Notes under the pieces: model-generated
Told to the model about the DNA's origin: nothing
Database searches by the model: none
The model's input: the letters and a program-made list of their open reading frames with translations, nothing else
From: Ancylobacter novellus DSM 506
Lineage (GTDB): Bacteria > Pseudomonadota > Alphaproteobacteria > Rhizobiales > Xanthobacteraceae
Length of the DNA stretch: 64,000 nt
Direction: 5' to 3'
Assembly: GCF_000092925.1 (NCBI RefSeq)
Contig: NC_014217.1
Span: forward strand, 186,001 to 250,000
Position numbers and translations under genes: made by a program
Part shown: piece after piece, positions 52,185-61,379 of the stretch
Layout of the letters: every line of letters starts with the position of its first letter
Position numbering within the stretch: the first letter of the stretch is position 1

Positions 52185-53666
52185 CTAGCGGCCGAGCGTG
52201 TCCTTGTGGATGCGGCCGTCCTTCATGATGACCAGGAACTTCGCTTCCGGGTCGGCCATCAGCGACAGGTCCTCCAGCGGATTGCCGTCGACCAGGATCA
52301 TGTCGGCGAAGGCGCCTTCCCTGAGCACGCCGAGCGTGCCGGGATAGGGGTTGCGCGGCCCCGACAGCGTCAGCAGCTCGGCATTGGTCGCCGTCGCCAT
52401 CGTCAGCGCCTCCGCGGCGCTGTACCACTCGGCGAGATGGGTCAGCATGGTGCCCTGCCGCCGCGCCAGCACGGCCGAGAACAGCAGGTCCGAGCCGAAG
52501 GCGGTCTTGATGCCGTGCTTCTTCGCCAGCGGATAGACGGTCCGGGTGGCGGCGAACACCTGCAGCATCCGCTCGCGGCTCGGGCCCGTGAGCGGGGTCG
52601 CATCCTCGGCGCTGAGGAAGGGCTGGGTGCTGAGCCAGATGCCCTTCTCGGCCATCTGCGCTGCGATCTCCTCGTCCATCAGGTGGCCGTGCTCGATGCA
52701 GGTGACGCCGGCATCGAGCGAGCGCCGGATGGTCTGCGGCGCGTAGGCGTGGCTGGCGACATAGGTGTTCCAGTCGCCGGCCGCCTGCACCGCCGCGCGC
52801 ATCTCGCTTTCCGTGAAGGTCGAGGCGTCGAGCGGGCTGCGCGGCGAGGACACGCCGCCGCCGCCCACCATCTTGATCTGCGAGGCGCCCTGCAGGAGCT
52901 GTTCGCGCACCCGCAGCAGCACCTCGGCCTCGCCATCGGCGATGGCGTTGGCGCCGGACTGCTCGGTGGCGCCGGGCGTGCCGGCGGCGCGCGGCAATTC
53001 GCTGGTCGGGCGCAGGTCGGCATGGCCGCCGGTGGCGGTGATCATGGCGCCGCAAGGATAGATGCGCGGGCCGGCGATCAGGCCCTCGTCGATGGCCTGC
53101 TTGAGCGCGAAGGACGGCCCTCCGAGGTCGCGGATGGTGGTGAAGCCGCGCATCAGGGTGCGCTCGGCCTCGGCCGCGGCGGCGAGGAAGATGTAGCCGA
53201 TGTCGGCGGTGGCGATCACATGGATCGGCAGCGCGGCGAACATCGCATGCCAGTGCATGTCGATCAGGCCGGGCATCAGCACCCGGCCGCCGCCGTCGAT
53301 CACCTGCGCGCCTTCCGGCGCGGCCGGCGTGCCGGACGCGATCGCCTTGACGATCTTGTCCTCGACGAGCAGCGAGACGCCCTCGCGCAGCGTGCCCGAG
53401 GTGCCGTCGAACAGCCGGACATTGGTGAAGAGCACCCGGTTCGGTCCCGCCTGCGCCCGCGCCGGCCCGGGCACGCCGAGCGAGGCCGCGGCCAGCGAGG
53501 CCGCCATGCCGGCGACGAAACCGCGCCGCGACAGGCCGGCGCCGAGCCGCCGGCTCAGCGCACCGATTTCCGGCCGGTGGCACAGGCAGCCGGCGTGATC
53601 GAGCGGCGCCGCCGTCGCGTCGATGCAGGTGAAGGATGCGGGGGTGGGCGGGGAGCGGGAGAACAT
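52185..53666 (-). CDS. Tat-exported amidohydrolase (imidazolonepropionase/prolidase-like, COG1228)
   Basis: The 493-residue protein has an unusual N-terminus. About 45 residues including APLDHAGCLCHRPEIG precede a twin-arginine signal (LSRRGFVAGMAASLAAASLG, cleavage near ARAQA). The catalytic barrel follows, with metal ligands in LIDMHWHAMF, the Lys of QIKMVGGGG, His in ASHAYAPQ and EHGHLMDEE, and Asp in FGSDLLFS. Substrates of this group include N-acyl amino acids and dipeptides. ATG at 53666 follows GGAGACGAGCCTC. It is convergent with fabI. Confidence 0.88.
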   Translation of the reverse strand: MFSRSPPTPASFTCIDATAAPLDHAGCLCHRPEIGALSRRLGAGLSRRGFVAGMAASLAAASLGVPGPARAQAGPNRVLFTNVRLFDGTSGTLREGVSLLVEDKIVKAIASGTPAAPEGAQVIDGGGRVLMPGLIDMHWHAMFAALPIHVIATADIGYIFLAAAAEAERTLMRGFTTIRDLGGPSFALKQAIDEGLIAGPRIYPCGAMITATGGHADLRPTSELPRAAGTPGATEQSGANAIADGEAEVLLRVREQLLQGASQIKMVGGGGVSSPRSPLDASTFTESEMRAAVQAAGDWNTYVASHAYAPQTIRRSLDAGVTCIEHGHLMDEEIAAQMAEKGIWLSTQPFLSAEDATPLTGPSRERMLQVFAATRTVYPLAKKHGIKTAFGSDLLFSAVLARRQGTMLTHLAEWYSAAEALTMATATNAELLTLSGPRNPYPGTLGVLREGAFADMILVDGNPLEDLSLMADPEAKFLVIMKDGRIHKDTLGR

Positions 53667-53825
53667 GAGGCTCGTCTCCGATACGCGCCGCGGTGCTGTC
53701 GCGACGACCAGCACCCTACGCGGGGACGGCGCATGCGCAACCCGCGAGCCGGCGCCCTCTCCCCGTCGGACCTGTTCTCGGACGTAAGCCGTCCTTCTTT
53801 CGCCGGGTGACAGCACCTTCAACCG

Positions 53826-53911
53826 CCCTCATGGCCGGGTTTGACCCGGCCACCCAGTGACCGGGAGCGCCCGGTCCTCCTGGGTCCCCGGGTCAAGCCC
53901 GGGGATGAGGG
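53826..53911. repeat. Palindromic intergenic repeat, type 2, copy 1
   Basis: The outer arms CCCTCAT and ATGAGGG enclose two smaller hairpins built on GGCCGGGTTTGACCCGGCC and CCCCGGGTCAAGCCCGGGG. A related copy is at 54274-54365. The 844-base gap between 53667 and 54510 contains no gene, only these repeats. Confidence 0.75.
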
Positions 53912-54016
53912 CGATATGGGGGAACCGTCATGCCCCGCCTTGTGCCGGGCTTCCACGTCTTCGGACCGCGAGGAAGTCGTGGATGGCCGGGCCGGGCCCG
54001 GCCTCACCGCCAGCAC

Positions 54017-54125
54017 CCTCATCCTGAGGTGCGAGCGTCAGCGAGCCTCGAAGGATGGTCGCTCAAGGGCGCCCGGACGAGCATCCTTCGAGGCCCGGCG
54101 AAACGCCGGGCACCTCAGGATGAGG
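54017..54125. repeat. Palindromic intergenic repeat, type 1, copy 1
   Basis: It begins CTCATCCTGAGGTGCGAGCG and ends CACCTCAGGATGAG, its inverse. Inner arms are CTCGAAGGATG and CATCCTTCGAG. A closely similar element is at 61139-61243, and halves are near 59095 and 59169. Confidence 0.82.
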
Positions 54126-54202
54126 TCGTCTGCTTTCACACTGATTCCGGGCACGGCTCGGGATCCCGGCTCTCCGCTACGCTCCGGCCGGGATGACGAC
54201 GG
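54114..54202. repeat. Direct repeat, type 3, copy 1
   Basis: About 89 bases starting CTCAGGATGAGGTCG and ending CCGGGATGACGACGGGG recur at 54412-54501 with moderate divergence. Both contain GATTCCGGGCACGG and a GATCCCGG hairpin arm. Confidence 0.72.
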
Positions 54203-54273
54203 GGAGCGTTGCCGGCCTTGTGCCGGCACCTCAGGGTCTGGCTCGTAATTCGCGACCGGGATGCTTGGAAGTT

Positions 54274-54365
54274 CGTCATGGCCGGGCTCGGCCCGGCCAT
54301 CCACGACTTCGTCCAGATCGGCGCCCGAAAAGTCGTGGATCCCCGGGCCTAGCCCGGGGATGACG
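54274..54365. repeat. Palindromic intergenic repeat, type 2, copy 2
   Basis: The outer arms CGTCAT and ATGACG enclose GGCCGGGCTCGGCCCGGCC and CCCCGGGCCTAGCCCGGGG hairpins, with TCCACGACTT/AAGTCGTGGA in between. The plan matches the element at 53826-53911. Confidence 0.75.
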
Positions 54366-54411
54366 GTCCAATGGCTGCACCCGCCACGCCAAAAGCACTA
54401 CGGGTCAGGCT

Positions 54412-54501
54412 CTCAGGATGAGGTCGCCTGTTTTCACGGTGATTCCGGGCACGGTTCGCGATCCCGGATCGGCCTGTCGGCCGTCCGGGATGACGACGGG
54501 G
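54412..54501. repeat. Direct repeat, type 3, copy 2
   Basis: This is the second copy of the element at 54114-54202, ending ten bases before the pheA stop codon. It may contribute a hairpin that terminates pheA transcription. Confidence 0.72.
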
Positions 54502-54510
54502 CCTCGGAGC

Positions 54511-55359
54511 TCACGCCCGCAACGCAATCCGGTAGGGGTGCGCGGGGTAGACGCCGAGGATGCGCACTTCCTTGGAGAAGAAGGACAGTTCCTCCAGGGC
54601 CAGCTTGAGCGCGCGGTCGTCCGGGTGGCCGTCGACGTCGGCGTAGAACTGGGTGGCGAAGAACTCGCCGTCGAGCTGATAGGATTCCAGCTTGGTCATG
54701 TTCACGCCGTTGGTGGCGAAGCCGCCCAGAGCCTTGTAGAGCGCCGCCGGCACGTTGCGCACGCGGAAGACGAAGGTGGTCACGGTCGGGCCGTTATTGG
54801 CCGGCGCCCATTCGCCTTCCTTCGCCAGGATGACGAAGCGCGTGGTGTTGTGCGCCTCGTCCTCGATGTTCTCGGCGATGATGTCGAGCCCGTAGATCTC
54901 CGCCGCGAGGCGCGAGGCCACCGCCGCGCGGGTCGGGTCGCCCGCTTCGGCGACGAGACGGGCGGCGCCGGCGGTGTCGGCGTCGACGATCGGCTTGAGG
55001 CCGAGCTTGCGGATGATGTTGCGGCACTGGCCGAGCGCCATGACGTGGCTCTCCACCGTCTTCACCGTGGCAAGCGTCGCGCCCTTCACCGCCATGAGCT
55101 GGTGCGACAGCGGCAGGAAGAACTCGCCGACGATGGTCAGCCCCGAGGTCGGCATCAGATGGTGGATGTCCGCCACGCGGCCGGCGACCGAGTTCTCGAT
55201 CGGGATCATGCCGAGATCGGCCTCGCCGTTCTGCAGCGCCGCGAAGGCGTCCTCGAAGGTCGGGCAGGGCACCGCCTCATGGTCGGGATAGACCTCGCGG
55301 CAGGCGATGTGCGAATTCGCCCCCGGCTCGCCCTGGAAAACGATGCGGCGGGTGGTCAT
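54511..55359 (-). CDS. pheA: Prephenate dehydratase PheA
   Basis: The 282-residue protein has IVFQGEPGANSHIACREVYPD at the start and MIPIENSVAGRV near 65. The catalytic TRF motif lies in AHNTTRFVIL, and a C-terminal ACT domain has NMTKLESYQLDGEFFATQFY for phenylalanine feedback. No chorismate mutase domain is present. It makes phenylpyruvate from prephenate. ATG at 55359 follows GAGGAAGCCGTC and lies 10 bases after the kdsB stop. Confidence 0.96.
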   Translation of the reverse strand: MTTRRIVFQGEPGANSHIACREVYPDHEAVPCPTFEDAFAALQNGEADLGMIPIENSVAGRVADIHHLMPTSGLTIVGEFFLPLSHQLMAVKGATLATVKTVESHVMALGQCRNIIRKLGLKPIVDADTAGAARLVAEAGDPTRAAVASRLAAEIYGLDIIAENIEDEAHNTTRFVILAKEGEWAPANNGPTVTTFVFRVRNVPAALYKALGGFATNGVNMTKLESYQLDGEFFATQFYADVDGHPDDRALKLALEELSFFSKEVRILGVYPAHPYRIALRA

Positions 55360-55369
55360 GACGGCTTCC

Positions 55370-56125
55370 TCACTTGGCGGTCTTGGCTTCGCGCGCCAGA
55401 AGCTCCCGCGCGCGTTCGAGGTCTTCCGGCGTGTCGACGCCGAGCGGCACGGTGTCGACGATGGCGACGTCGATGCGCATGCCGGCTTCCAGCGCGCGCA
55501 GCTGTTCCAGCTTCTCGCGGCTCTCCAGCGGCGAGGGCGGCAGGGCGACGAAGCGCTCCAGCGCGGCGCGGCGATAGGCGTAGAGGCCGATATGGTGGAA
55601 CAGCGGCCCCTCGCCATAGGGGGCAGTGGCGCGGGTGAAATAGAGCGCGCGCAGGCGCGAGGGCGAGAGCGGGCTGCCGACCGCCTTCACCACGTTCGGG
55701 TTGGTGCGCTCGGCCTCGACCGTGATCTGCGCCGCCAGCGTGCCGATGTCGACGGCCGGATCGTCGAGCAGGTCGACGGCGGAGCGGATCAGCGCCGGAT
55801 CGATGGTCGGCAGGTCGCCCTGCACGTTGACGATGCGGCTCACCCGGCGCTCCGGGTCGACATGGCCGAGTGCCTCGAAGATTCGGTCCGAGCCCGTGGT
55901 GTGGTCGGCGCGGGTCATGACGACGGCGAATCCGGCGTTTTCCACCGCCTTGCGCACGCCTTCATCGTCGGTGGCGACGACGACGCGGCCGATATTGGCC
56001 GCGGCGGAACGCCGCGCCACCTCGACGATCATCGGCCGGCCGCCGAGATCGGCGAGCGGCTTTCCCGGCAGCCGCGTGGAAGCCATGCGGGCTGGAATAA
56101 GAATAAGTGTGTCCTGGGAGGACAT
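55370..56125 (-). CDS. kdsB: 3-deoxy-manno-octulosonate cytidylyltransferase KdsB
   Basis: The 251-residue protein has [20 protein letters not shown] at its start, [12 protein letters not shown] near 48 and [10 protein letters not shown] near 98. The last carries the metal-binding Asp in place of the usual NVQGDEP. It activates Kdo as CMP-Kdo for lipopolysaccharide. It is cotranscribed with pheA (10-base gap) and divergent from the cytochrome c gene, an arrangement common in the order. Confidence 0.96.
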   Translation of the reverse strand: MSSQDTLILIPARMASTRLPGKPLADLGGRPMIVEVARRSAAANIGRVVVATDDEGVRKAVENAGFAVVMTRADHTTGSDRIFEALGHVDPERRVSRIVNVQGDLPTIDPALIRSAVDLLDDPAVDIGTLAAQITVEAERTNPNVVKAVGSPLSPSRLRALYFTRATAPYGEGPLFHHIGLYAYRRAALERFVALPPSPLESREKLEQLRALEAGMRIDVAIVDTVPLGVDTPEDLERARELLAREAKTAK

Positions 56126-56342
56126 TTCCCGGCCTTACCAATGCTCTCGCGTGCCCGCCGACGCCTCATCAGAGTGGCGAAACGTAGCACCGCGGCGCGC
56201 TTATACGGGTTGCACGCCAACCGTCAAAATGATTAGTTCCGCCCGCCATTGGCGGCCGATATAGCCGGCTGTTACATTGCGCGCGGGACGTTGGCGGGCC
56301 AGCCGGATGGCCGCCGCGCCGGGTGAGGGAGCGAATATTTCG

Positions 56343-56984
56343 ATGGACGGCTTCGAGCTGAACAAGATTGCTGGTGCGGTGCTGGGCGTGCTGACCTTCA
56401 CGGTCGGCCTGAACGTGTTCTCCGACATCCTGTTCACCACCCACGCCCCGGAGAAGCCCGGCTTCGAGATCGCCGTGCAGGAGGCTTCCTCCGGCTCCGC
56501 TCAGGCTGCCGCTCCCGCCGATGTGCCGATCGCCCAGCTGCTCGCCACCGCCAGCGTCGAGAAGGGCGCCGCGCAGGCCAAGAAGTGCGCCGCCTGCCAC
56601 AATTTCCAGGAGGGCGCCGGCGCCAAGGTCGGTCCCGACCTCTATGCCGTCGTCGGCCGTGCGGTCGCCAGCGCGCCGGGCTTCGCCTATTCCGCGGCGA
56701 TGAAGGCGCATGGCGGCGAGTGGACCTTCGAGCAGCTCAACAATTTCATCAAGAACCCGAAGGCGGACATTCCCGGCACGGCCATGGGCTTTGCCGGCAT
56801 CGCCAAGGAGAGCGAGCGCGCCGACCTGCTGGTCTACCTGAACACGCTCTCGCACAACCCGCTGCCGCTGCCCAAGCCCGAAGAGGCCGCGCCCGCCGCT
56901 GCCCCGGCCGCCGCTCCTGCGGGCGAGAAGCCGGCCGAACCGGCTCCCGCGGCTCCGGCTCCCGCCGCTCCTGCCCATCCTTGA
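56343..56984 (+). CDS. cycM: Membrane-anchored cytochrome c (CycM type)
   Basis: The 213-residue protein has an uncleaved N-terminal anchor (AGAVLGVLTFTVGLNVFSDI), a haem c site CAACH at 82-86 and the axial Met148 in PGTAMGFAG. The domain is class I cytochrome c. The tail is a low-complexity Ala/Pro/Glu stretch. CycM carries electrons from the bc1 complex to the aa3 oxidase. Two tandem terminators follow. Confidence 0.93.
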   Translation: MDGFELNKIAGAVLGVLTFTVGLNVFSDILFTTHAPEKPGFEIAVQEASSGSAQAAAPADVPIAQLLATASVEKGAAQAKKCAACHNFQEGAGAKVGPDLYAVVGRAVASAPGFAYSAAMKAHGGEWTFEQLNNFIKNPKADIPGTAMGFAGIAKESERADLLVYLNTLSHNPLPLPKPEEAAPAAAPAAAPAGEKPAEPAPAAPAPAAPAHP

Positions 56985-56987
56985 TCG

Positions 56988-57013
56988 GAAGCGCGCGAAA
57001 GCGCGCTTCTTTC
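56988..57013 (+). terminator. First terminator after cycM
   Basis: GAAGCGCGC/GCGCGCTTC forms a 9-base-pair stem with a GAAA loop, three bases after the stop codon. A short T-rich run follows. Confidence 0.78.
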
Positions 57014-57024
57014 ACGTTTCCGTC

Positions 57025-57062
57025 AGGCCGGTGGCGCTTCGCGCCCCGGCCTTATTCTTTTC
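57025..57062 (+). terminator. Second terminator after cycM
   Basis: AGGCCGG and CCGGCCT enclose GGCGC-TTC-GCGCC, giving a long stacked stem. TATTCTTTTC follows as the T-rich tail. Confidence 0.85.
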
Positions 57063-57158
57063 GGAACGTTACCGTTCATAATCGCCGCGAAGGACGGCGC
57101 GTCCGGTAGTCTGGCACGGACGCGGCGCCACGACGTATTGCGCGTGAAAGGGATTTGC

Positions 57159-59066
57159 ATGCCGAGCTTGCTTCGCCGCCTCGATCTTGCCTCTCGCGGC
57201 CTTCCGGCGCTCAGCGCCGCGCTTCTCGCCTTCGGCCTGCTCGCCGGGCCGGTGGCGGCACAGGAGGGCGCGGCACCCGGCGCCGCGCAGGGCGCCGCGG
57301 GTGAATGGCGGCACGGCCTCTCCCTGCTCGGCACGCCGAAATACCCCGCCGACTTCAAGCATTTCGACTATGTGAACCCGGACGCGCCCAAGGCCGGCCT
57401 GCTGCGCCTCTCGGTCGACGGCACCTTCGATTCGCTCAACGACATCATCCCGCGCGGCACGCCGGCGTCGGGGCTGCAGCTGATCTACGACACGCTGATG
57501 AGCCCGGCCTATGACGAGGTGGCGACCGAATACGGCCTGCTGGCGGAGAGCGTGCGCTACCCCGCCGACTTCTCCACCGTCACCTATCGCCTGCGCCCCG
57601 AAGCGAAGTGGCATGACGGCCAGCCGGTGACGGCCGAGGACGTGGTGTGGTCCTTCGAGCAGCTGACCAAGAACAACCCGCGCCAGGCCTATTACTACAG
57701 CCATGTGAAGAAGGCCGAGGTGACCGGCGAGCGCGAGGTGACCTTCACCTTCGACCAGGCGGGCAATCGCGAATTGCCGCAGATCGTCGGCCAGATCCGC
57801 GTCATGCCCAAGCACTGGTGGACGGGCAAGGACGCCAGCGGCAAGCAACGCGACATCAGCCAGGGCACGCTGGAAGTGCCGCTCGGCTCCGGCCCCTACA
57901 AGGTCAAGCAGGTGGTGCCGGGCCGCTCCATCTCCTTCGAGCGGGTGCCGGACTATTGGGGAGCGGGCCTGCCGGTGAACATCGGCACCAACAACTTCGC
58001 CGAGCAGCGCTACGAGTATTTCCGCGACAACGTCGTGGAGCTCGAAGCCTTCAAGGGCGACCAGTACGATTTCCGCGTCGAGACCTCGGCCAAGGACTGG
58101 GCCACCGCCTACGACTTCCCGGCGGTGAAGCAGGGCAAGGTGATCCTCGAGGAGTTCCCCGACCGCGCCTCCGGCTCCATGCAGGCCTTCATCCCGAACC
58201 TGCGCCGGACGAAGTTCCAGGACCAGCGGGTGCGCCGGGCGCTGAACTACGCGCTCGACTTCGACGGCATGAACCGCACGCTGTTCTTCGGCCAGTACAA
58301 GCGCACCTCCAGCTATTTCCAGAACACCGAGCTCGCCTCCTCCGGCCTGCCGACCGGGCTGGAGCTGGAAATCCTCAACAGCGTGAAGGACAAGGTGCCG
58401 CCGAGCGTGTTCACCACGCCCTATGCCAACCCGCCGGACGGCGGCGAGGACGTGCGCCGCGCCAATCTGCGCGAGGCGGCGAAGCTGCTGCGCGAGGCCG
58501 GCTACCAGGTGAAGGGCGGCAAGCTGGTGGACCCGCAGGGCCAGCCCTTCACCATCGAGATCCTGCTGGCGAGCCCGGCCTTCGAGCGCGTCGCGCTGTT
58601 CTACAAGCCGACGCTGGAGCGGCTCGGCATCACCGTGAACATCCGCCAGGTCGACGTCTCGCAATATATCAACCGCATCCGCGCCCGCGACTTCGACATG
58701 ATCGTCACCGGCTGGGGCCAGTCGCTCTCGCCCGGCAACGAGCAGCGCGACTTCTGGGGCTCGGCCGCCGCCGACCGCGAGGGATCGAGCAATTATGCCG
58801 GCATCAAGGATTCCGGCATCGACGCGCTGATCGAGCGGGTGATCTACGCCAAGGACCGCGCCGAGCTGGTCGCCGCCACCCATGCGCTCGACCGCGTGCT
58901 GCTGGCCCATGACTACGTGGTGCCGACCTGGAACTACCCCAACACGCGCACCGCGCGCTGGAACCGCTTCGGCCGGCCGGACAAGCTGCCGGAATATTCC
59001 TTCGGCTTCCCCGACATCTGGTGGTGGGACGCCCAGAAGGCGGCGCAGACCGGGGGCACGCAGTGA
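57159..59066 (+). CDS. YejA-like oligopeptide/microcin-type ABC importer binding protein, copy 1
   Basis: The 635-residue protein has a signal peptide (LPALSAALLAFGLLAGPVAAQ) followed by EWRHGLSLLGTPKYPADFKH. The SBP_bac_5 fold shows in YRLRPEAKWHDGQPVTAEDV and PLGSGPYKVKQV. It resembles YejA rather than classical DppA/OppA because of the KYPADFKHFDYVNPDAPKAG opening. ATG at 57159 follows AAAGGGATTTGC. A second related binding protein and the permeases lie downstream. Confidence 0.93.
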   Translation: MPSLLRRLDLASRGLPALSAALLAFGLLAGPVAAQEGAAPGAAQGAAGEWRHGLSLLGTPKYPADFKHFDYVNPDAPKAGLLRLSVDGTFDSLNDIIPRGTPASGLQLIYDTLMSPAYDEVATEYGLLAESVRYPADFSTVTYRLRPEAKWHDGQPVTAEDVVWSFEQLTKNNPRQAYYYSHVKKAEVTGEREVTFTFDQAGNRELPQIVGQIRVMPKHWWTGKDASGKQRDISQGTLEVPLGSGPYKVKQVVPGRSISFERVPDYWGAGLPVNIGTNNFAEQRYEYFRDNVVELEAFKGDQYDFRVETSAKDWATAYDFPAVKQGKVILEEFPDRASGSMQAFIPNLRRTKFQDQRVRRALNYALDFDGMNRTLFFGQYKRTSSYFQNTELASSGLPTGLELEILNSVKDKVPPSVFTTPYANPPDGGEDVRRANLREAAKLLREAGYQVKGGKLVDPQGQPFTIEILLASPAFERVALFYKPTLERLGITVNIRQVDVSQYINRIRARDFDMIVTGWGQSLSPGNEQRDFWGSAAADREGSSNYAGIKDSGIDALIERVIYAKDRAELVAATHALDRVLLAHDYVVPTWNYPNTRTARWNRFGRPDKLPEYSFGFPDIWWWDAQKAAQTGGTQ

Positions 59067-59094
59067 GGCGGCCGATGGGGATCATCGCCTGCGT

Positions 59095-59135
59095 GCTTCG
59101 AGGCCCGGGCGTTGCCCGGGCACCTCAGCATGAGG
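59095..59135. repeat. Half copy of the type 1 palindromic repeat
   Basis: GCTTCGAGGCCCGGGCGTTG and the following CACCTCAGCATGAGG match the right half of the type 1 element. Its last bases help form the GGGAGG ribosome-binding site of the next gene. Confidence 0.7.
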
Positions 59136-59145
59136 GAGGTCGGAT

Positions 59146-61116
59146 ATGAGGCGACTGCCGCTGGGGATCCTTCCTCATCCTGAGGAGGTCGCTGAAGGCG
59201 GCCGTCTCGAAGGACGCAGTCGGTCGATGCAGGGGGGCGTCTCCCGCCGCGCGCTGCTCACCCTCACCACTGCCGCCGGTGCGGCGCTCGCTTTCCCGCG
59301 CGGCGCCTTCGCGCAGGAGGCGGCCCCGCCTCCAGCCGCCGGCGCCAATGGCGAGCGGCACGGGCTCTCGGCCTTCGGCGATCTGAAATACCCCGCCGAC
59401 TTCAAGCATTTCGCCTATGTCGACCCCAATGCCGTCAAGGGCGGCACCTTCTCGCAGGTCGGGCCGACCGCCGCCTTCAACCAGTCCTTCCAGACCTTCA
59501 ACTCGCTCAACGGCTACATCCTCAAGGGCGACGGCGCGCAGGGCATCGCCCTCATCTTCGATCCGCTGATGGTGCGCGCGCTCGACGAGCCGGACGCGAT
59601 CTACGGCCTCGTGGCCAAGAGCGTCACCGTCTCGCCCGACGGCACGGTCTACCGCTTCCGCCTGCGCCCCGAGGCGCGCTTCCATGACGGCTCCAAGCTC
59701 ACCGCGCACGACGTCGCCTTCTCGCTCAACATATTGAAGGAGAAGGGCCACCCGATCATCGGCCAGAGCCTGCGCGACATGGAGGCGGCCGAGGCCGACG
59801 GCGACGAGTTCGCCGTGGTCCGCTTCAAGCCGGAACGGGCGCGCGACGTGCCGCTGCTGGCCGCCTCGCTGCCGATCTTCTCGCGCGCCTATTACGGCAA
59901 GAAGCCCTTCGACGAGAGCACGCTGGAGCCGCCGCTCGGCTCCGGCCCCTACAAGGTCGGGCGCTTCGAGCCCGGCCGCTTCATCGAATATGAGCGCGTC
60001 GCCGATTATTGGGGTTCGGGCCTGCCGGTGAATGTCGGCACCGCCAATTTCGACGTGCAGCGCTACGAATATTTCCGCGACCGCGAGGTCGGCTTCGAGG
60101 CGTTCAAGGCGCGCGCCTATCTGTTCCGGCAGGAGTTCACCGCCCGCACCTGGGCGACCGGCTACAATTTCCCGGCGCTGAAGGACGGGCGGGTGAAGCA
60201 GGAGATCCTGCCCGACCACACGCCCTCCGGCGCGCAGGGCTGGTTCCTCAACCTGCGCCGGCCGCAATTTTCCGATCCGCGGGTGCGCGAGGCGCTGTCC
60301 TACGCCTTCGACTTCGAGTGGACCAACAAGAACCTGATGTTCGACGCCTATAAGCGCACGACCTCGTTCTTCGAGAACTCGGACCTGAAGGCGGAAGGGC
60401 CGGCCGGCCCCGACGAACTGGCGCTGATCGCGGCGCTCGGCGACAGGATCACGCCGGAGGAGGTCGCGGTGCTCAAGGCTCCGCCCTGGCTGCCGCCGGT
60501 CTCCGACGGCTCGGGACAGGACCGCGCGCTGCTGCGCAAGGGCGCGCAATTGCTGCGCGAGGCGGGCTGGGTGATCAAGGACGGCCGCCTGACCAATGCC
60601 GAGGGCAAGACCTTCACCATCGAGTTCCTCGACGACGAGAACGGGCTGGAGCGCCACACCTCGCCCTTCATCAAGAACCTCAAGCTGCTCGGCATCGAGG
60701 CCAATTTCCGCCTCGTCGACCCGCCGCAATATCAGCGCCGGCTGAACGACTTCGATTTCGACACCACGGTGCGGCGCTACTCGATGTCCACCGTGCCGGG
60801 CGACTCGCTGCGCAACTATTTCGGCTCGCGGGCGGCGAAGATACCGGGCTCGAATAATTTGTCCGGCATCTCCGACCCGCTGGTCGATTTGCTGATCGAG
60901 AAGGTGATCGCCGCCGCGACGCGGGACGAACTGCGCACCGCCTGCCGGGTCCTGGATCGCCGGCTGCGGGCCGGGCGCTACTGGGTGCCGCAATGGTATT
61001 CGGCCGAGTTCCGCATCGCCTATTGGGACGAGTTCGCCTGGCCCAGCGTGCCGCGCCCCGACTATGACCGCGCCATCCCGACGATCTGGTCGGCGCGGGG
61101 GCGGTCGGCGGGGTGA
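59146..61116 (+). CDS. YejA-like oligopeptide ABC importer binding protein, copy 2, with repeat-derived N-terminus
   Basis: The 656-residue frame starts at ATG 59146, with GGGAGG six bases upstream. Its first 27 residues (including LPHPEEVAEGGRLEGRSRS) are translated from a type 1 repeat half. A Tat-type signal then begins at MQGGVSRRALLTLTTAAGAA and would be cleaved near GAFAQ. ATG at 59227 would remove the repeat-coded part but has only a distant AAGGA. The mature protein is a clear relative of copy 1, with KYPADFKHFAYVDPNAVKGG and PLGSGPYKVGRF. Confidence 0.9.
   Translation: MRRLPLGILPHPEEVAEGGRLEGRSRSMQGGVSRRALLTLTTAAGAALAFPRGAFAQEAAPPPAAGANGERHGLSAFGDLKYPADFKHFAYVDPNAVKGGTFSQVGPTAAFNQSFQTFNSLNGYILKGDGAQGIALIFDPLMVRALDEPDAIYGLVAKSVTVSPDGTVYRFRLRPEARFHDGSKLTAHDVAFSLNILKEKGHPIIGQSLRDMEAAEADGDEFAVVRFKPERARDVPLLAASLPIFSRAYYGKKPFDESTLEPPLGSGPYKVGRFEPGRFIEYERVADYWGSGLPVNVGTANFDVQRYEYFRDREVGFEAFKARAYLFRQEFTARTWATGYNFPALKDGRVKQEILPDHTPSGAQGWFLNLRRPQFSDPRVREALSYAFDFEWTNKNLMFDAYKRTTSFFENSDLKAEGPAGPDELALIAALGDRITPEEVAVLKAPPWLPPVSDGSGQDRALLRKGAQLLREAGWVIKDGRLTNAEGKTFTIEFLDDENGLERHTSPFIKNLKLLGIEANFRLVDPPQYQRRLNDFDFDTTVRRYSMSTVPGDSLRNYFGSRAAKIPGSNNLSGISDPLVDLLIEKVIAAATRDELRTACRVLDRRLRAGRYWVPQWYSAEFRIAYWDEFAWPSVPRPDYDRAIPTIWSARGRSAG
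59169..59219. repeat. Type 1 repeat half inside the start of a coding region
   Basis: CCTTCCTCATCCTGAGGAGG and the later CGTCTCGAAGGACGCAG match the left half of the type 1 repeat. If ATG 59146 is used, the element is translated in frame. Confidence 0.68.
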
Positions 61117-61138
61117 TGAGCCGTCGCATGCAGAGCAC

Positions 61139-61243
61139 CGTCATCCTGAGGTGCGAGCGAAGCGAGCCTCGAAGGATGGTCGTTGCAGTGCGCCCGGATC
61201 CCCATCCTTCGAGGCCGGCCAGCGGCCGGCACCTCAGGATGAC
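61139..61243. repeat. Palindromic intergenic repeat, type 1, copy 2
   Basis: The element runs from CGTCATCCTGAGGTGCGAGC to CACCTCAGGATGACG, with inner CTCGAAGGATGG and CCATCCTTCGAG arms. It lies between the second binding protein and yejB. Confidence 0.82.
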
Positions 61244-61340
61244 GGTGATCGTGGGAATCGGCCGCGGCGGCCCCGACCTCGAACAACCTCGCATGAACGG
61301 ACGTTAAGTTGACGCGGGTGCGCCCGCCCTCCACCCTGAG

Positions 61341-61362
61341 CGCCGGTTGCCGAGAACCGGCG
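61341..61362 (+). promoter_or_regulatory. Hairpin directly before the yejB ribosome-binding site
   Basis: CGCCGGTT-GCCGAG-AACCGGCG is an 8-base-pair stem that ends where AAGGAAG (the yejB site) begins. It may protect the upstream binding-protein message or limit permease translation. Confidence 0.5.
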
Positions 61363-61379
61363 AAGGAAGCCCGAAACGC

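Noticed and set aside
51109..53583. 824-codon minus-strand frame across fabB, fabI and the amidohydrolase
   Set aside because: It passes through two well-identified plus-strand genes and is another phase of the amidohydrolase. It is an artefact of high GC.
53841..54304. Short frames in the repeat region before pheA
   Set aside because: They are translations of palindromic repeats, and no start site or conserved product is seen.
53823..54510. CRISPR array
   Set aside because: The repeats are palindromic, of unequal spacing and in several families. There are no regular spacers and no cas genes.
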